From the NCBI RefSeq assembly GCF_963678975.1, contig NC_089273.1, positions 6,944,614-7,008,613 on the forward strand: DNA of 64,000 bases. The letters run 5' to 3'. Below the pieces are notes generated by a model. That model was not told the origin of the DNA, made no database searches, and worked only from the letters and a program-made list of their open reading frames with translations. This document shows, piece after piece, positions 22,055 to 34,313 of this stretch. Both the position numbers and the translations under genes were made by a program. The stretch is from Dysidea avara (lineage: Eukaryota; Porifera; Demospongiae; Dictyoceratida; Dysideidae). The first letter of the stretch is position 1. The number at the start of each line of letters is the position of its first letter.

Positions 22055-23148
22055 GTAAGTTGCTACATACTGTACAGTATGTACTGTACATCTGTGTGTA
22101 AAGGTGTTCATGCATATAGAATCTGATATACACTTCGTCAAATATGCCAGCATAATAAAAAGCATAATAGGTTGGAGTGCTATTCCAACACAATTCTAGT
22201 ATATAGCTTAATTCCATGAAAATAGATCAAACCTCACTAACAGAGCAGTTAGTGAGAACTGCAAGCTGCAACAGAACATTCAAATCCATTGTGCATGTAC
22301 ATTGTTCACTCTTTAATAGAACAGTCACTCTGTAGTGAAATACTCTAATTATTCAGCTTTCACTGCTTAAAATGTTCCAAGATAATTGTTGGAAATGTTG
22401 CTAACCTAGGAGGATAATGTAAACATAATGGGAAGACTAAAGAGCATACTGTAATAGGTGGAAATTCCTGAAAGTATTTTGGGAAAAATTATGAGCCTAT
22501 TTGACTCAGGCCTAATGGATACACACTCTAATTATATATGTAGCTATAATTCACTGAAATATATTTATGATTATTTCTAGGCACCAGTCTATTATGCTTT
22601 TAATTTTGCCTATTATGCTATGCTGTAGTGCTTTCCTATAATGCTTGTAATTATGCTCAAATTTTTCTGCAGTTCCCATGTTTTGATACTTTCTAATGGA
22701 TAATGATAAACTGTTGCTTATGAACAACTGACTAAATGTAAAAGTTAATGCTCGTTGTGCATTAAGAATTTGGCTGCATTGTAAACTACAATAATAGTCA
22801 TGTCAAATAACTATGCTTCACTGCGGCATCAACTTTTCTGTCCACCTTTTTCAGTGGCATACATTTTTGCTTACAGTATGACATAATTATTCTGCCTATT
22901 ATGCTAGCATTATGCTTGATACTTTCAGGCACCTATTATGCTCAAATTATGACAGCATAATAGACCGGTGCCTAATTATTTCTCAATAGTGGTTAGTGCC
23001 CAAGGGAAAATATAATATATATTTATATATTTCAGTGGTACATATTTATTAAATCAAATAGCTGTGTTATAATTATTAGGCTGTGCAAACTTGAGCACGT
23101 GTTCCTCATCTGCAAAATGTGTCAGGAATCATTTTTCATTTAAGGAAA
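22055..23148. other. Intron with repeats
   Basis: The segment 22,205-22,437 recurs directly at 25,155-25,342 (AGCTTAATTCCATGAA..., AAAATGTTCCAAGATAATT). A CCTATTATGCT-rich element with inverted ends (AGGCACCAGTCTATTATGC and complement) occupies 22,580-22,975. Confidence 0.45.
22580..22975. mobile_element. CCTATTATGCT foldback element (family F)
   Basis: The terminal inverted repeats GGCACCAGTCTATTATGCT and GCATAATAGACCGGTGCC enclose ~360 bp rich in CCTATTATGCT. Related copies lie at 28,310-28,695, 30,870-31,235 and 54,720-55,115. Confidence 0.6.
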
Positions 23149-23594
23149 TATTTATATAGTGGACATTTGAGAAATGCATCAGGTTGTCCCTTCTGGTAAC
23201 CTCTAGCCATTCCACAAGCCTTCTGGTAACTTATATGTTTACTGGAAATGTTACAGAATAACACCCAGCATTGTCACTTGGTGCTCTGCAGAAACTGGTG
23301 CCATCTTGTGAGCTCTTAATCCATCCACTTGGACATGCACCTCCTCTGGCAAAGTTGACCCTAGCAATTCTAGTCCATCCGCCAATATTACCACGTTGTT
23401 CCAAATCGCAGTAGACATAACGTTTGGGATCATCAAGCCAATAATATCCTGACTTGCCATGAGGTTCTATGTTTCCATCGTAGATCTCCTTACAAGATGT
23501 ACTTGAAACAAAATTATGACTAAACTCATGACTGTCGCACTGGTCAATAGCTGTTGCCAATGATACAGTACACTACTATCACTAGAGCTATCAT
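23149..23594 (-). pseudogene. Fibrinogen-related-domain secreted protein, broken
   Basis: ATG at 23,594 starts a hydrophobic signal-like stretch (MIALVIVVYCIIG) that hits a stop at 23,544. A second frame (23,231-23,560) encodes SCKEIYDG, YYWLDDP, VYCDLEQ and GGWTRIARV, the N-terminal pattern of fibrinogen-related domains, then a Cys-rich stretch ending CYSVTFPV. After its stop, a third stretch in another frame (23,230-23,150) still reads GYQKGQPDAF, as expected for the continuing family. Two frame changes and loss of the C-terminal part indicate a pseudogene. It lies antisense within the receptor gene, between the two CRD exons. Confidence 0.65.
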
Positions 23595-23739
23595 TTTGAT
23601 GTAGACTATAAATCAAAAACTGATGACTCTTCTTTCATGCGAAGTGTTTACAGTCTTCTGTAATCTAATAACTGTCTTCCCACACTATTAACTTGTTAAT
23701 TATGCAACCTTAATAGACCATCAAACAGTTATTCACATA

Positions 23740-24760
23740 GGTATTACAGTAAACACTTATAAGGTTTGGTGACTATACTAATTCTTAGCAGTATCCATAC
23801 CAGAAGAGAAATTTACACAATTTATATAGTCATGACTAAAGCTCATACCAGTGGTACCACATTTCATAGCCACTTCACTACTCTGATAATATCCTGAATC
23901 CTCTCAGTTTGTTACAAGATTGAGACATTATATTTTTTAATTTTATTTATTAATGCTTTACAGCACAAGTGCTGAAGGCCTGTAGGACACCTGGTCCTAC
24001 AGCCTGCTCAAAGAATTTAGCTACTTAAGATGTGTTTGAAAAGTTGGAGAAAGGAGAAAAAATCCATGACCATCTATACAGACAAGAATACCCAAACAAG
24101 ATTTGTACTGTAAAGACAAAATACTCACCTGGCGTGGTGATGTAATTATCAAAACTTATTATTTTCAAAGAAGTATAAATTGACATGGCTATGGTAAAAT
24201 ATAAGTCGAATATATATATATGGATGTTATTGTAGATTTTATTGTAAAAAAATGTCATCTTGTCTGTTACAGTATGCACTCAACCTTTATTCTACCATAC
24301 TATGTACATGATCATGGTTACACTTTAAATCTTAGCAAAACGATTTCCAGTTTAGTTCCAGACCAAAGAGGTTGCACATGATAAACATGGAAGCCATATA
24401 TACAAACACTTCCTCAATAGTGTGGTATATATATACTTCTAGGGATTTAGTCAAAATGTTAAACAGACTTCTCTAGAAAGTGGAAACTGATGAAACCCAC
24501 CCAGTGCTCGTTTCCTACAATTTATGTCACATCAAGTACGTAGCTGATTGTTTCTGTCATATAGTTACGTGTTTTCCAAAGAAATACCAACCACCATTAA
24601 TTCCACGTTTCCTTTTATTTTTAGTTCTTCAGAAATGCTATCAGAATTCACCACTTACCTGGATGATGATGCTGCATTCCACAGCTATTGCAGCAGTTGT
24701 GTAAAAAATCTGTTTTAATAGAGACTGTATCCAGGCAGTTTTAACAGCATTTCCTATCTA
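23740..24760. repeat. Inverted duplication arm P2 (partner at 4,830-5,950)
   Basis: Reverse complement of P1, with a SINE-like insertion at about 23,932-24,070 that P1 lacks. Frames at 24,025-24,279 and 24,480-24,704 are incidental. Confidence 0.7.
23932..24070 (-). mobile_element. SINE-like insertion (truncated)
   Basis: It matches the 3' part of the unit at 56,035-56,215 in reverse (TTAATGCTTTACAGCACAAG, AAAAGTTGGAGAAAGGAGAA). The empty site in arm P1 shows that it is an insertion. Confidence 0.6.
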
Positions 24761-26215
24761 CATAATAGGAAATCCATAACGCATTTCTGTTGTTTAAAAC
24801 TCGCTGCCATAAACAAAGTAACCAGCCAAACAGAACGCTATCAGTCTCTGCTGGGCCACGGCACTCAGTGGGGTGCAGCAATTTCCATAGCAATGCCAGG
24901 TACGCCTACTTTTACTGGTGTCCGGATTCTCCGGAAACCCCAGCCACATAATTTTTTTGCATTTTCTCAAATTGCAAATTTACACTGTTCTTTCTCCTAG
25001 CGCCCTACACAATACCACTCAGAATTTACACCACCGATAGCCTATTTCATTGGCTACAATTCGGCACCAAGCATGTTAGAATCCGTTCTATATGCTACTG
25101 AACGGAACCTTTGAACGCCCATGCTAAAGTGGTATATTAGGTGAATATTTTAAACTATGGAGCTTAATTCCATGAATATAGATCAATACTCTGTAATAGA
25201 GCAGTCTACTCTCTAATAGAACAGTCACTTTGTAGTGATGTATATACTCTAATTCAGCATTCACTAATTAAAATGTTCCAAGATAATTATCCAATATCTA
25301 ATAAATGTTGTTAACTAGGAGGGTAATGCAAACATAATGGGAAGGTATAATATATTAATGCTATTACCTATACTTGGCTGGTGCTTTGCTCAGTTTGCTG
25401 TGAATCTTCCAGGTTGAAGTCTTGATTAAGCACTTTGTAACATGAAGTGATGAACTTTACAATGATCATAATATCATTAGGTTGTTACTTCTGCTAATAT
25501 CGTTATTAAATAATTTCTTGGTCACATTCTTTAATTTTGCAACGGTGTCAACTTTTACTTTTTTGATAATCTGCACACTATAATAGTTCTAGTTTTAAAT
25601 ATATCATTTTTATGTTTTAATTAGTAAAATTAACTTGATAAATAATATCAAAAATGCCTAAAACTTGTACCATACTTCACATTACATATGTTTTTGGTGC
25701 AAAATAATACCAAAATTTTCCTGTATAGATGATCATACAATGAAAGAAATTTTACTGACTGGTATCTCATAGCTCAATCTTTTACAATACTGGTAGCTAC
25801 ATATTTAGCCATGTTGCTTGGTGCTTGAAGTGTTTTAGTTTAAAAGCCAATACTTAAAATATTAGAGGCAGTAAGCTACACAGTGATAATTTGCTTGCAT
25901 GTGAAACAAAATCATGTAAAATATTTTTGTATAATATTGTATACAAATTAATTGTTTTACAACCAAACCAAAGTGAAGTAAAGCAGTTCTTGTTACACAC
26001 GGTCGATTAAGGTATTGTTGTCTCGGATGTAAAAACATCACTAACAGCAACCTAGCTAAGTTTTAATGGAGGACGTCTAACCCAGTCATTTAATGCTGAA
26101 AAGCAACTACTACATTGTTATCACTGTAACAATATCTGGCTAGTTCTACTATTGCTGAAACTGAACTCCTGAGTTACGTGTGAAATATACCTAGGTAACA
26201 TTGTTATATATATAT
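24761..26215. other. Intron sequence, no gene recognised
   Basis: AT-rich. It contains the second copy (25,155-25,342) of the 22.2-kb direct repeat, with paired TAATAGARCAGTC motifs. Confidence 0.35.
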
Positions 26216-27269
26216 GTACCACTCTGCGTGGGCAGTTCAAAGGCACTGCCAGTGCCATATTTCTTATATTGCACTGCTGCAGACCGCAGCGAGTGCATTA
26301 TAACTTATAACGCACTGGTTGCGGTTTTGTAGACCACAACGAGTGCATTATAAGTTATAATGCACCGACCGCAGTGCAATATACAGATATTGCACTGGCT
26401 GCGGTTTTGTGCAGCATAGCACAAGTGCCGGTGGCGAAGACCACTAAGACACCTCACCTAATAGGTGGAAAGACACTTCACAGATCACTTGAATTCTTTT
26501 ATAGCTCAACATGTAAAGGTCGATTGTGGGCCATAACGTCACCAATACGTATAATGTTTACAAGCAGCCAATGGCGATCGAAAAAGCCAACGCGGGTGGC
26601 CACAACTCTAGTCTACATATATAAAAACGTACTTATACACCTTACTAGTCTGGTGCCATCTTAGCCCAGATTAAACTGTAGTCCACTTCGACAATGACTC
26701 AATAAAACAAATATATTCTAAATAATATTAACCTTTACGTTCGATTGTGGTAACCAGTTTTCTCATGCCACCAGATTCGAGTTTAGCCAGTGTGAATAGT
26801 AAGAATTAGACTAGCATCGTTTAGTAGTTAGGTTTTGTTTACTTAAACCGTCTATTTAGCTGCTTTTTTGCTCGAGAGAATCACTATGGCGATTAGTCTG
26901 GTGCTTAGTCTATATGGCACGCTGGCATGCTGAGCACTACATGATGAGAGTCGAACAGCGAATGCAAGTTAGTGTTATAATTATCCCATAGCGTATTAAC
27001 TTTCAATATCTCAGGTGGCTGCAGTACTGCAGGGGGAACGTCATCGCAACGTCTGGCTTGGTTACCCACAATCGATGTTAGAAACCTGGCCTTTATAAGT
27101 GTTACAGCTGTCTTGTGAGACTCCCCCACCTATTAGGTGAGTGGTACATAACAGTTATACAACGTGCACTCGTGCTCTGCCTGTATAAACGCACTTGCCT
27201 TCGGGCCTGACGGCCCTCAGGCTCGTGCGTTTATATCAGGCAGAGCACTCGTGGCCGTTGTATAACTAT
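26216..27269. mobile_element. 1.05-kb TIR-like element, copy 1
   Basis: It recurs in opposite orientation at 36,688-37,738 over its whole length. One end is GTACCACTCTGCGTGGGCAG followed by GCACTGG/ATAACTTATAAYGCACT palindromes. The other end is a hairpin around TATAAACGCACTTGCC. Sub-terminal CACCTAATAGGTGG boxes are inverted relative to each other. The frames inside (26,374-26,664 and 26,905-27,129) show no known domain, so I regard it as non-autonomous. Confidence 0.75.
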
Positions 27270-27437
27270 ATAATATATATATACATATTGCTTTACACTG
27301 TAAACTTGTTGACTCTTTAAAATTAACAAAGAAAATCCAAAATGTACATTAATGTTCGCAATTTGCCCTTACTTTATTTTGTAAAGTTGCATGTGTTTAC
27401 AATGGTAACGCTGTGAAAGTTTGCATAACTGTTACAG

Positions 27438-27847
27438 ATGTACACAAATTCCCAATGACAGTAGTTGTTATGATGTACTAGTGGAGGAGTATCATGCTGA
27501 AGACTCGCGGAATTTGTTTCGCTCATCTAAATTTGGTGACATCATAATTGCAATTGGAATTGCTGTAAAAGATGAACTATGTCAATCATTTATTGGTGCT
27601 CTTTTATGCTTCTTTGAGTTCCCTGCATGTGACCTTAATACTTCAGAAGAGCTACCAATCTGTCTTGTTAGATGTCTGGAAATACAGGCAGCTTACCAAC
27701 ACTGCTTTCAAGGACAAAATCTAGCAATAGTAAATCCTAAAAGAGATCCTACTATAGGAAATATCACAGAGAACTTTAATTGTTTAGCTCCAGAGACATA
27801 CTACTTCAGTGATGATGGTGTGCTAAATATTTCAAATACTAGCTGTA
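27438..27847 (+). CDS. Frizzled-CRD exon, version 2b
   Basis: The exon lies between acceptor GTTACAG and donor GTAAGT, with 1 + 136 codons + 1 base and the same phases as exon 2a. In the predicted receptor it gives residues 32-167, starting with Cys32 and ending with Cys167. The cysteines at 32, 41, 79, 88, 95, 106, 110, 120, 146 and 167 match the ten-cysteine Frizzled CRD (C-x8-C-x6-C and C-x3-C). Potential N-glycosylation sites include NIT and NIS. The donor phase fits the linker exon at 32,112, creating a Thr codon. Extracellular ligand binding is inferred from the fold; no Frizzled seven-pass region follows, so this is not a classical Frizzled. Confidence 0.8.
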
Positions 27848-29636
27848 GTAAGTTTATGAATTACTGCCTTTTATACATGTGTGTACACTGTACACATGAA
27901 AACATATCAACAGACAAGAAAGACAGCTGACATGCTACTGTACATTAATATGAAAATAATGGGAGCAATTGTCACTGGGTGTGCAAAAAAGGCACAAACC
28001 ACACCTCATAATATTTATGGCAGATATCATAAATTGTGGTAGTACTGTATAGTAAGGATCCCCCAAATCACATGAAATACTGCATTTCACCCATTAAAAT
28101 CATCATTATCTAACATGGCAAAAAGCACTTTTAAATAGAGTTTTAGTGTCACTAAAACCAGAACAATCAGTGACCAGATTTTACAAATCCAATCCAAATC
28201 ACACATCAGGCAAAATCAAGCCAACACCACCACTAGATAGCTACACCACCAGTCCATTGGTTTTGACCCTCAGCATTACTGAAACTATTCGAGGCTGGTT
28301 TAATAGGCTCTAGCCTACTATGCTCAAAATTTTAAGGCTTTTGAGCAGAGCAGTGCTCAGAGATCAAGCTCATTATGCTCAAAGCTACAGTATGTTTTCA
28401 AAATCAAGATTTTGAGAGCTGACTGTTTTATTACAGTATATCAACATTTCCTGACTGCTGTATTAGAATAAGTGACTGCTCTATTAGAGTATATCTGAAA
28501 TTGTGGAAACCAACCAAGATATAAAAAGTTTACCTAGTCATAACATATGTTTTATAATGAATTGTGCTCATTAATTGCTTTCTTTTTGGTGTATGCAATG
28601 CACATTTTATTCACATTTGTGACTATTGTGCTATCATTATGCTTGTTGCTTTTGCTTACCTATTATGCCAGCATAATCTGCTGGAGCCTAAGCTTTACCA
28701 GACTTCTTTTCTGGGTAATGTGGAAAGCTGAAATGGTGATTCCTGGCCTTGTGAAGGACTTGGCTACTCGAGAATCAGTGGTGCAAAGGATAGTTGGACA
28801 ATTAATTTCTGTGTGGTTTCTGCTGCATATCAGCACACAGTCTTGTAATCTCATGTCTGGACTTTAATGAGGTACACCTCCATTTTGATATCTAACCTCT
28901 TGTAGCTACACAATTCCGCTTCACCTTCCGACCCTTTTTGAGCACTCATTAATCCAACTACTTTATCTTATTTGGTGAGAAACCTTACAAGCAGCTACAG
29001 CTACTGGAAGCTAAGTAGCTAATCTGAACATTTAGTTGATGCATCTCTTGTGTAACTTTCATACGCATGCTCGATTCCCTCGGCAAGTTAAGATGGCTTA
29101 AAACTGTTTACTCAAAGCTACTATAAAGATACGATTTGGCTGTTAAGGAGCTAAGCACACAGAAACATACTTTGGAATCACTTCATGACCAGTGCTGGCT
29201 ATCATACCAATACACAAACCAAATGTCTTTCCACTGCTCCTGGATCCTTGGTAGGTCACATGATTCTCCAGATATAAAACAATTTTAGCTATTGATCAAA
29301 TTGTTCCTAAATTGAAGTGAAATCTCCATATTAAAGTTAAACACTGATTTAGCAAAGATACCATCTCACTTATACATAAGAAGCACAAGTCAACAAAATT
29401 GAATCCATCACCTACTGTCATTGCTAAGTATGGTTATGTCAGTAAAATGGTCTGGTCTAAAACAAGGCTGATGGTAAGAACAGAGCTATGTCTTTTTCTA
29501 GCTGTTGCCATAATGCAGTAATAAAATTCTAGCAATGGGTAGCTAAATATATTTAGGAGCAATGGAAAGAAAAAATTATCCATAAAGCAAGGTAGCTACT
29601 GTAGATCACTAAAAGGACATAAATCCTCAACCCAGT

Positions 29637-29873
29637 TGACTGGGCCTGTGAAAACAGGGCATGTGGGCACAAACTACACCCCTAACATGATAGGTCATAT
29701 CTCAGTACCAGGATGAAATATTTGCATTCTGTAACTTGTGTTAAACAGCCAACTAAATGTCTAATAAGTGCTGAAAATTACATGGCCATAAAATAACAGC
29801 ACAAAAAAGTTATGAGTCATGAATGTTTGAGAAAGTAAGCAATTCCACATGCCCTGTTTTTGTATGCCGGTCA
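29637..29873. mobile_element. MITE family A, copy 3
   Basis: It has GACTGGGCCTGTGAAAACAG at the left and the degraded complement at the right. The duplicate of this copy is at 54,068-54,312, so it predates the segmental duplication. Confidence 0.7.
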
Positions 29874-29901
29874 CTACTGCTAGTATATAAATTATAGGCA
29901 A

Positions 29902-30490
29902 CACTGTGAAAAATGAGGGATGTAAAATAGTATTTCCAGTGGCTTATTGAATACAAAAAAGCTTGGTATAACCTGTAGTATACTAACACTCTCATGTAAG
30001 GCTTTAGTTAATGTGCTAAATATACTGAAACCACATTATGTGATGGTACGTATAGTGTGGGCATTATATTAGATATAAGCTATTTCAGGTAATGTGGTAG
30101 ATATTAACTGAAACCATATGTGATTGCATGGATTTGCGAAAAGGGGTCTTCCACACACATCCAATTTACCAACTTTCACAACTCATAATGTCAGATTGGA
30201 GCAGGCTGTTTACTTGAAATTTAGTCAGTAATTAGCACCAACATAGCTTAGTGGATGGAGAAACTTTCAGGTTTATATGTTTCTTGAACATGGGTTTATG
30301 GTGTTTGAAGTTCATACAATTGGATGTGTGTGGAAGACCCCTTTTCGCAAATCCGGTCACAATTGTGCAATAGTATAGTATAGATTATACTAAACTATAA
30401 TATGAGTATAATACAGGGTTTATATTAAGGCTTATTTGTATTCAATAAGCCACTGGAAATACCATATTATATCCCACCTTTTTCACAGTG
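29902..30490. mobile_element. MITE family D with nested MITE B
   Basis: The inverted ends are CACTGTGAAAA and CAGTGGCTTATTGAATACAA-type blocks. CAA flanks both ends as a 3-bp target duplication, and copy 2 of the duplication has the empty site near 54,330. A MITE B is nested at 30,120-30,360. Confidence 0.8.
30120..30360. mobile_element. MITE family B, copy 1
   Basis: The ends read GGATTTGCGAAAAGGGGTCT, with the exact complement at the right and AATTGGATGTGTGTGGAAG inside each. The same element is at 45,029-45,265. Confidence 0.8.
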
Positions 30491-31818
30491 CAACATATTA
30501 GTAGTATATTAAATATTTTAATTTGAGTCTTCCTTCACTGTGTTATGAAGCGATTAAAACATGTGTAAAATTATTTATGTAGCACGGTTTTTTACCCAAT
30601 GTAATTCAAAAGCAAATATCTCAAAACCAGAATTATGCAGGTTTTCGCTCAGCAGGTCACATATGTGATAATGAGCACAAGAAGTCATTAACATGCAAAG
30701 TACAAATTAACATCAGTGTGCACGTGGTAGTAAATAGATAGAATATTGAGTGAAAAGGTACGTCCATGATGCGTGCATTGTATATATAGCCACTGAGATT
30801 CAGTAGGGAGATAATCAGGTTTAACTAATGGTGAGCAGTGAACAATCTATAGCTTGCAGTGTTTAGTTTGAGCCAATTATACTGAAAGCTAGCCCATTAT
30901 GCTTTTGGGCAGTGTTCAGAAATGCAGCCTATTATGCTCACAATTATGCTTTTAAAATCAAGATTATGCTAGAGACCTGACTATTTTATTAGAGTATATC
31001 AGCATTTGTTGACTGCTGTATTAGAGTAAGTGACTATTCTATTGCTTATCCAAGAAATAGAAAACACTTACATTATACATTTTCTTGATATGAAATGCAG
31101 TAATAAGGTGTAGTGTGTATGCTTTTTGGCACATACATTTTGCATTTAAAAAATATTGGAAATTGTCCTATAATGCTTAATGCTTTTGCTAACCTATTAT
31201 GCTTGAAATCATGCTGGCATAATTGGCACAAGCCTACGAAGTGTTAACCATAACATTTTTCAAATTGTATTTGGCTGAAAGCACAGAACCAACCTTACCA
31301 ATAGGCTGAGTAGGTAGCCTGCCTAAGGCCTAAAAGGGCCTCCATGTTCCAATTAAAAGAGCCTCAAATGCTTATACTGACTATGAATTTATGTGTAAAA
31401 TGAGTCAATTGCATTCATACTTCCTTCTATGCAGCCACAAGCACTTCTAAGAATTTGTATGAATACCATCTCATTAGCAATAATATCCATGTATTTTGTT
31501 TTCTGCCAATTAAGGAGGATCCTCCAAATTTCATTTTGCCTTTATAGGGCGTCAAAGATGCTAAAGGGTTAGTCATTCAATTGTTTGCATTCCAAATAAA
31601 GAACTCCCTTAAAACACTCTCAATGCACATTTGGGATTGCTTATACATAGCCAATTGTGCCAAGTTGTTATTAAGGGAATATGAGGATGCCTCAGGATGA
31701 TGCTTGATGGTTATTTTCGGTTGAAAATTATAAACCTTCATGATCCCTACTGTAACAATACTGATAACCATGTATGATAATTCATGTTATTGTATGTAAT
31801 CATTCCTCAACAGTAAAT

Positions 31819-32073
31819 GTGACTGGGCCAGCAAAAACAGGGAAAGTGGGCACAAATTACACCTGTAATGCTAAAGGTCATATCTCAGTATTAGAACAGA
31901 ATATTTGTATTCTGTTACTTGTATCATAAAGCCAATTAAATGCATATTAAGAGCTGAAAATTGCATTGCCATAGCATAATGGTACAAAAAGATGTTAGTG
32001 ATGAAAGTTTGAAAAGGTGGGCTAAAACATGTGCTCACATACCCTATAGCTATTTTCACAGGTCCAGTCACAA
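31819..32073. mobile_element. MITE family A, copy 4
   Basis: It has the usual ends and interior. An internally deleted version lies at the duplicated position, 56,508-56,695. Confidence 0.7.
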
Positions 32074-32111
32074 ATATTAATAATAATCATTTGTGGTGTA
32101 TCTTTCCCCAG

Positions 32112-32180
32112 CCAATATTACTCACTTGAGTTTTCCAATCCCTATTGAGGACACAGTTACACCCACTCCTACACCTACAG
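32112..32180 (+). CDS. Receptor exon 3: extracellular Thr/Pro linker
   Basis: Acceptor TTTCCCCAG and donor GTCAGT enclose 69 bases (2 + 22 codons + 1). It encodes NITHLSFPIPIEDTVTPTPT and ends in Gly across the joint, an N-glycosylation site followed by a Thr/Pro stalk suited to O-glycosylation. The phases fit the CRD exons before and exon 4 after. A near-identical copy is at 56,735-56,803. Confidence 0.75.
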
Positions 32181-33314
32181 GTCAGTCATGTGTCATTATG
32201 TTGTATCTCCAAGAGCAATAATAATAATGTGGTGGTGAGGGAGCAAGGTCATGTGGGGTGGCTGTTTAAGAAGTACTTAAAAATTTTTTGACTATAGTAA
32301 ACACAGCTCATTTAGAGGTTTACTATATCACTTTGTCCCTTACACATATTCAGTTGGTCACCTGCGCACCTTCAAATAATTTCATAACGATAAACTGCAG
32401 TACTTAAGCCTTCTATGTTTTATTCAAGCATTGTGTGAATAAGACTTGGAAGACACCATGTATAAACTGCAGTGTTGTGTGCATCAGTCTTGAACAAATT
32501 AGTTTATCAGTTTTGGTGTTAATCAAAGCTGGCTAACTTCACCTCTCACTGTCATTAATAACTTGTTCTTGGTAGTAAACACTTATTTTCAGTTTAATGT
32601 TTAATGCTACGTAATTCAGTATACTCATCTTATCTGTGATCTGCATAAATATAATATGGTTATAGCTCTTAATAGCATTACTGACACACTGCTACATAAA
32701 ACAGTACTGTAAGATTGTGATAGTCACCATTACTACAGATTACTGTTAAAACATGTGATTGTCTACCTTATTATAGCATCACTTCCAGAAATAGCTCAAA
32801 GGGCATTATTGGTGTATATACCTCAGATCCAGTGTTTATCAAAGGGGTGCCTCAGGGTAATAAGTGTATGAATTTTAAAGAGCAGTGGTTGTGGGGAAGC
32901 TGCACCCCCCAGAAGCTAAAAGAGTTTTATAAAATATGTTTCAGGACTTGATGTAGAACAACAGTTCAGTTAAGCATAAAATGTAATAACTATAAATTGT
33001 ATTTCCTTCTGCATTGATCAGGAATTGTAGGGATATGTGACAGTTGTGAGGAGCTAGTTCAGCTATGAGCTTGAAGAATGGCATACAATGGACCGTCATT
33101 TGCAAAAGTTTCTAGCAGGCTAAATGTGGTTTGAGGGTACTTAATAGTGTTCTATAAGAGTATTTGACTGACTTCTCTGTTACAGTAGAGTACCTCAAAT
33201 TTTAGATTTATTTTCGTTTGATTTTTGGGGGAGAGGGGGCACACACTGCGTTGAATCTGCCACTATCCTTATAATATGTAGATACATCAACATGACCCTT
33301 GTCATCTCCTACAG

Positions 33315-33344
33315 GTCATATGTCATCATCAACATCTGATAGTG
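33315..33344 (+). CDS. Receptor exon 4: 30-base microexon
   Basis: Acceptor CTACAG and donor GTAAGT enclose GGHMSSSTSDS-type stalk residues (2 + 9 codons + 1). Only 54 bases separate it from the transmembrane exon. There is no counterpart in the second duplication copy. Confidence 0.7.
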
Positions 33345-33398
33345 GTAAGTGATCAAACATATTGTACTTTATTAAAGTCATTTTAATACTTGTTATAG

Positions 33399-33492
33399 GC
33401 TCCACTCTGTTTATAGTCATCACCATAGCAGCTGTCATTGCTGTAATCACGTTTGTTGGACTGCTTGTGTTGTTTGCCTATAAGTTGAAAAG
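33399..33492 (+). CDS. Receptor exon 5: transmembrane segment
   Basis: The acceptor is TGTTATAG and the donor GTAAGA. 94 bases encode a ~25-residue hydrophobic helix (TLFIVITIAAVIAVITFVGL and on) followed by YKLKR, a cytosolic stop-transfer sequence. It corresponds to about residues 202-232 of the predicted single-pass type I protein. The exon and the microexon before it are missing from the second copy of the duplication. Confidence 0.8.
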
Positions 33493-34234
33493 GTAAGAAT
33501 TTGAATGTTTCAATATTATGTGAATGTTATTGTGTGCCCTGTTTATTATGTGTTGGATGGTAACTCAGTAATATCATAAAACCATGAGATTTATAACAAT
33601 GAAATGACAAACATTTTTTTATTGATATGACTTACGTATGTATTTAGCAATAATAATGACTAATAGAATTGCTGTTTTTGTTGTCCTACAATATTTAATA
33701 GTAATCTTGTTCTAGGCTACAATATGTTACATGATGTGATGTAACCTAGCAATTCAAAAGCATGAATTCTAACCATAATTTTATTATGGTTAGAATTTTG
33801 TTGATGAGCAAACATGTGTGTGCTTATGAGAAAGAGAACAGAGTCTGCTACAAATATTATGATTGTTACATTTGTAATGATTTTACTGACATAGATAAAA
33901 TATTTATGCATAAACAATGGATTAATAATGAAGTAGTTCTGCTACTGAAAATACGTGAGTGGATTTGTACATTTTTCACATACTATATTTGACCAATTTT
34001 TTGAGTTTTGCATTTTATATCATTGGATATGACTACCTGAAGTTTTCCATGAGTAAAGCTTTTGTATCTGGCTATATTGTGGTACAAATACGGTATCAGT
34101 TTAATCAGTGTAAGGAGTCAACTGTTATCACATTTTGTTTGCTTACATGTAAAATGTGTGGAAAAGGTATCTTTTTGCAAATCTGGTCACATATTGTATG
34201 AATTTATCAGTTTCTATATTATCATTTTTTATAG
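33493..34234. other. Intron 5
   Basis: A short inverted repeat lies around 33,765-33,800 (GAATTCTAACCATAAT and complement). It is otherwise AT-rich. Open frames at 33,717-34,201 run in intron sequence and are not conserved as protein in the duplicate. Confidence 0.4.
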
Positions 34235-34313
34235 AAAACTGAATATGTATAAAGCAACAAGAAATGCAATAAATGAAGAGAAATTAAAGAAACTGATGAC
34301 CCAATTATCACTG
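34235..34313 (+). CDS. Receptor exon 6: basic juxtamembrane segment
   Basis: Acceptor TTTTTTATAG and donor GTAAGC enclose 79 bases (1 + 26 codons, phase 0 out). They encode KLNMYKATRNAINEEKLKKL and MTQLSL, an amphipathic, Lys-rich stretch just inside the membrane. The duplicate exon at 58,663-58,741 is identical over all 79 bases by my reading, while the neighbouring introns differ, which suggests constraint or recent conversion. Confidence 0.75.

Larger units (their letters stand above)
27848..32111. other. Intron between CRD exon 2b and linker exon
   Basis: It is filled with repeats: family E fragments (28,190-28,290, 28,750-28,960), family F (28,310-28,695, 30,870-31,235), MITE A (29,637, 31,819) and MITE D with nested MITE B (29,902-30,490). 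The segmental duplication begins at 28,752. The 106-codon frame at 28,547-28,867 spans repeats and is not a gene. Confidence 0.5.

Noticed and set aside
26374..27129. Open frames inside the 1.05-kb element (also 36,735-37,740)
   Set aside because: Frames differ between the two copies and show no transposase motif; they are probably incidental.
28547..28867. 106-codon hydrophobic frame resembling a membrane protein
   Set aside because: It spans the end of a foldback element and a family E repeat, and the frame is not shared with the duplicate at 52.9 kb.
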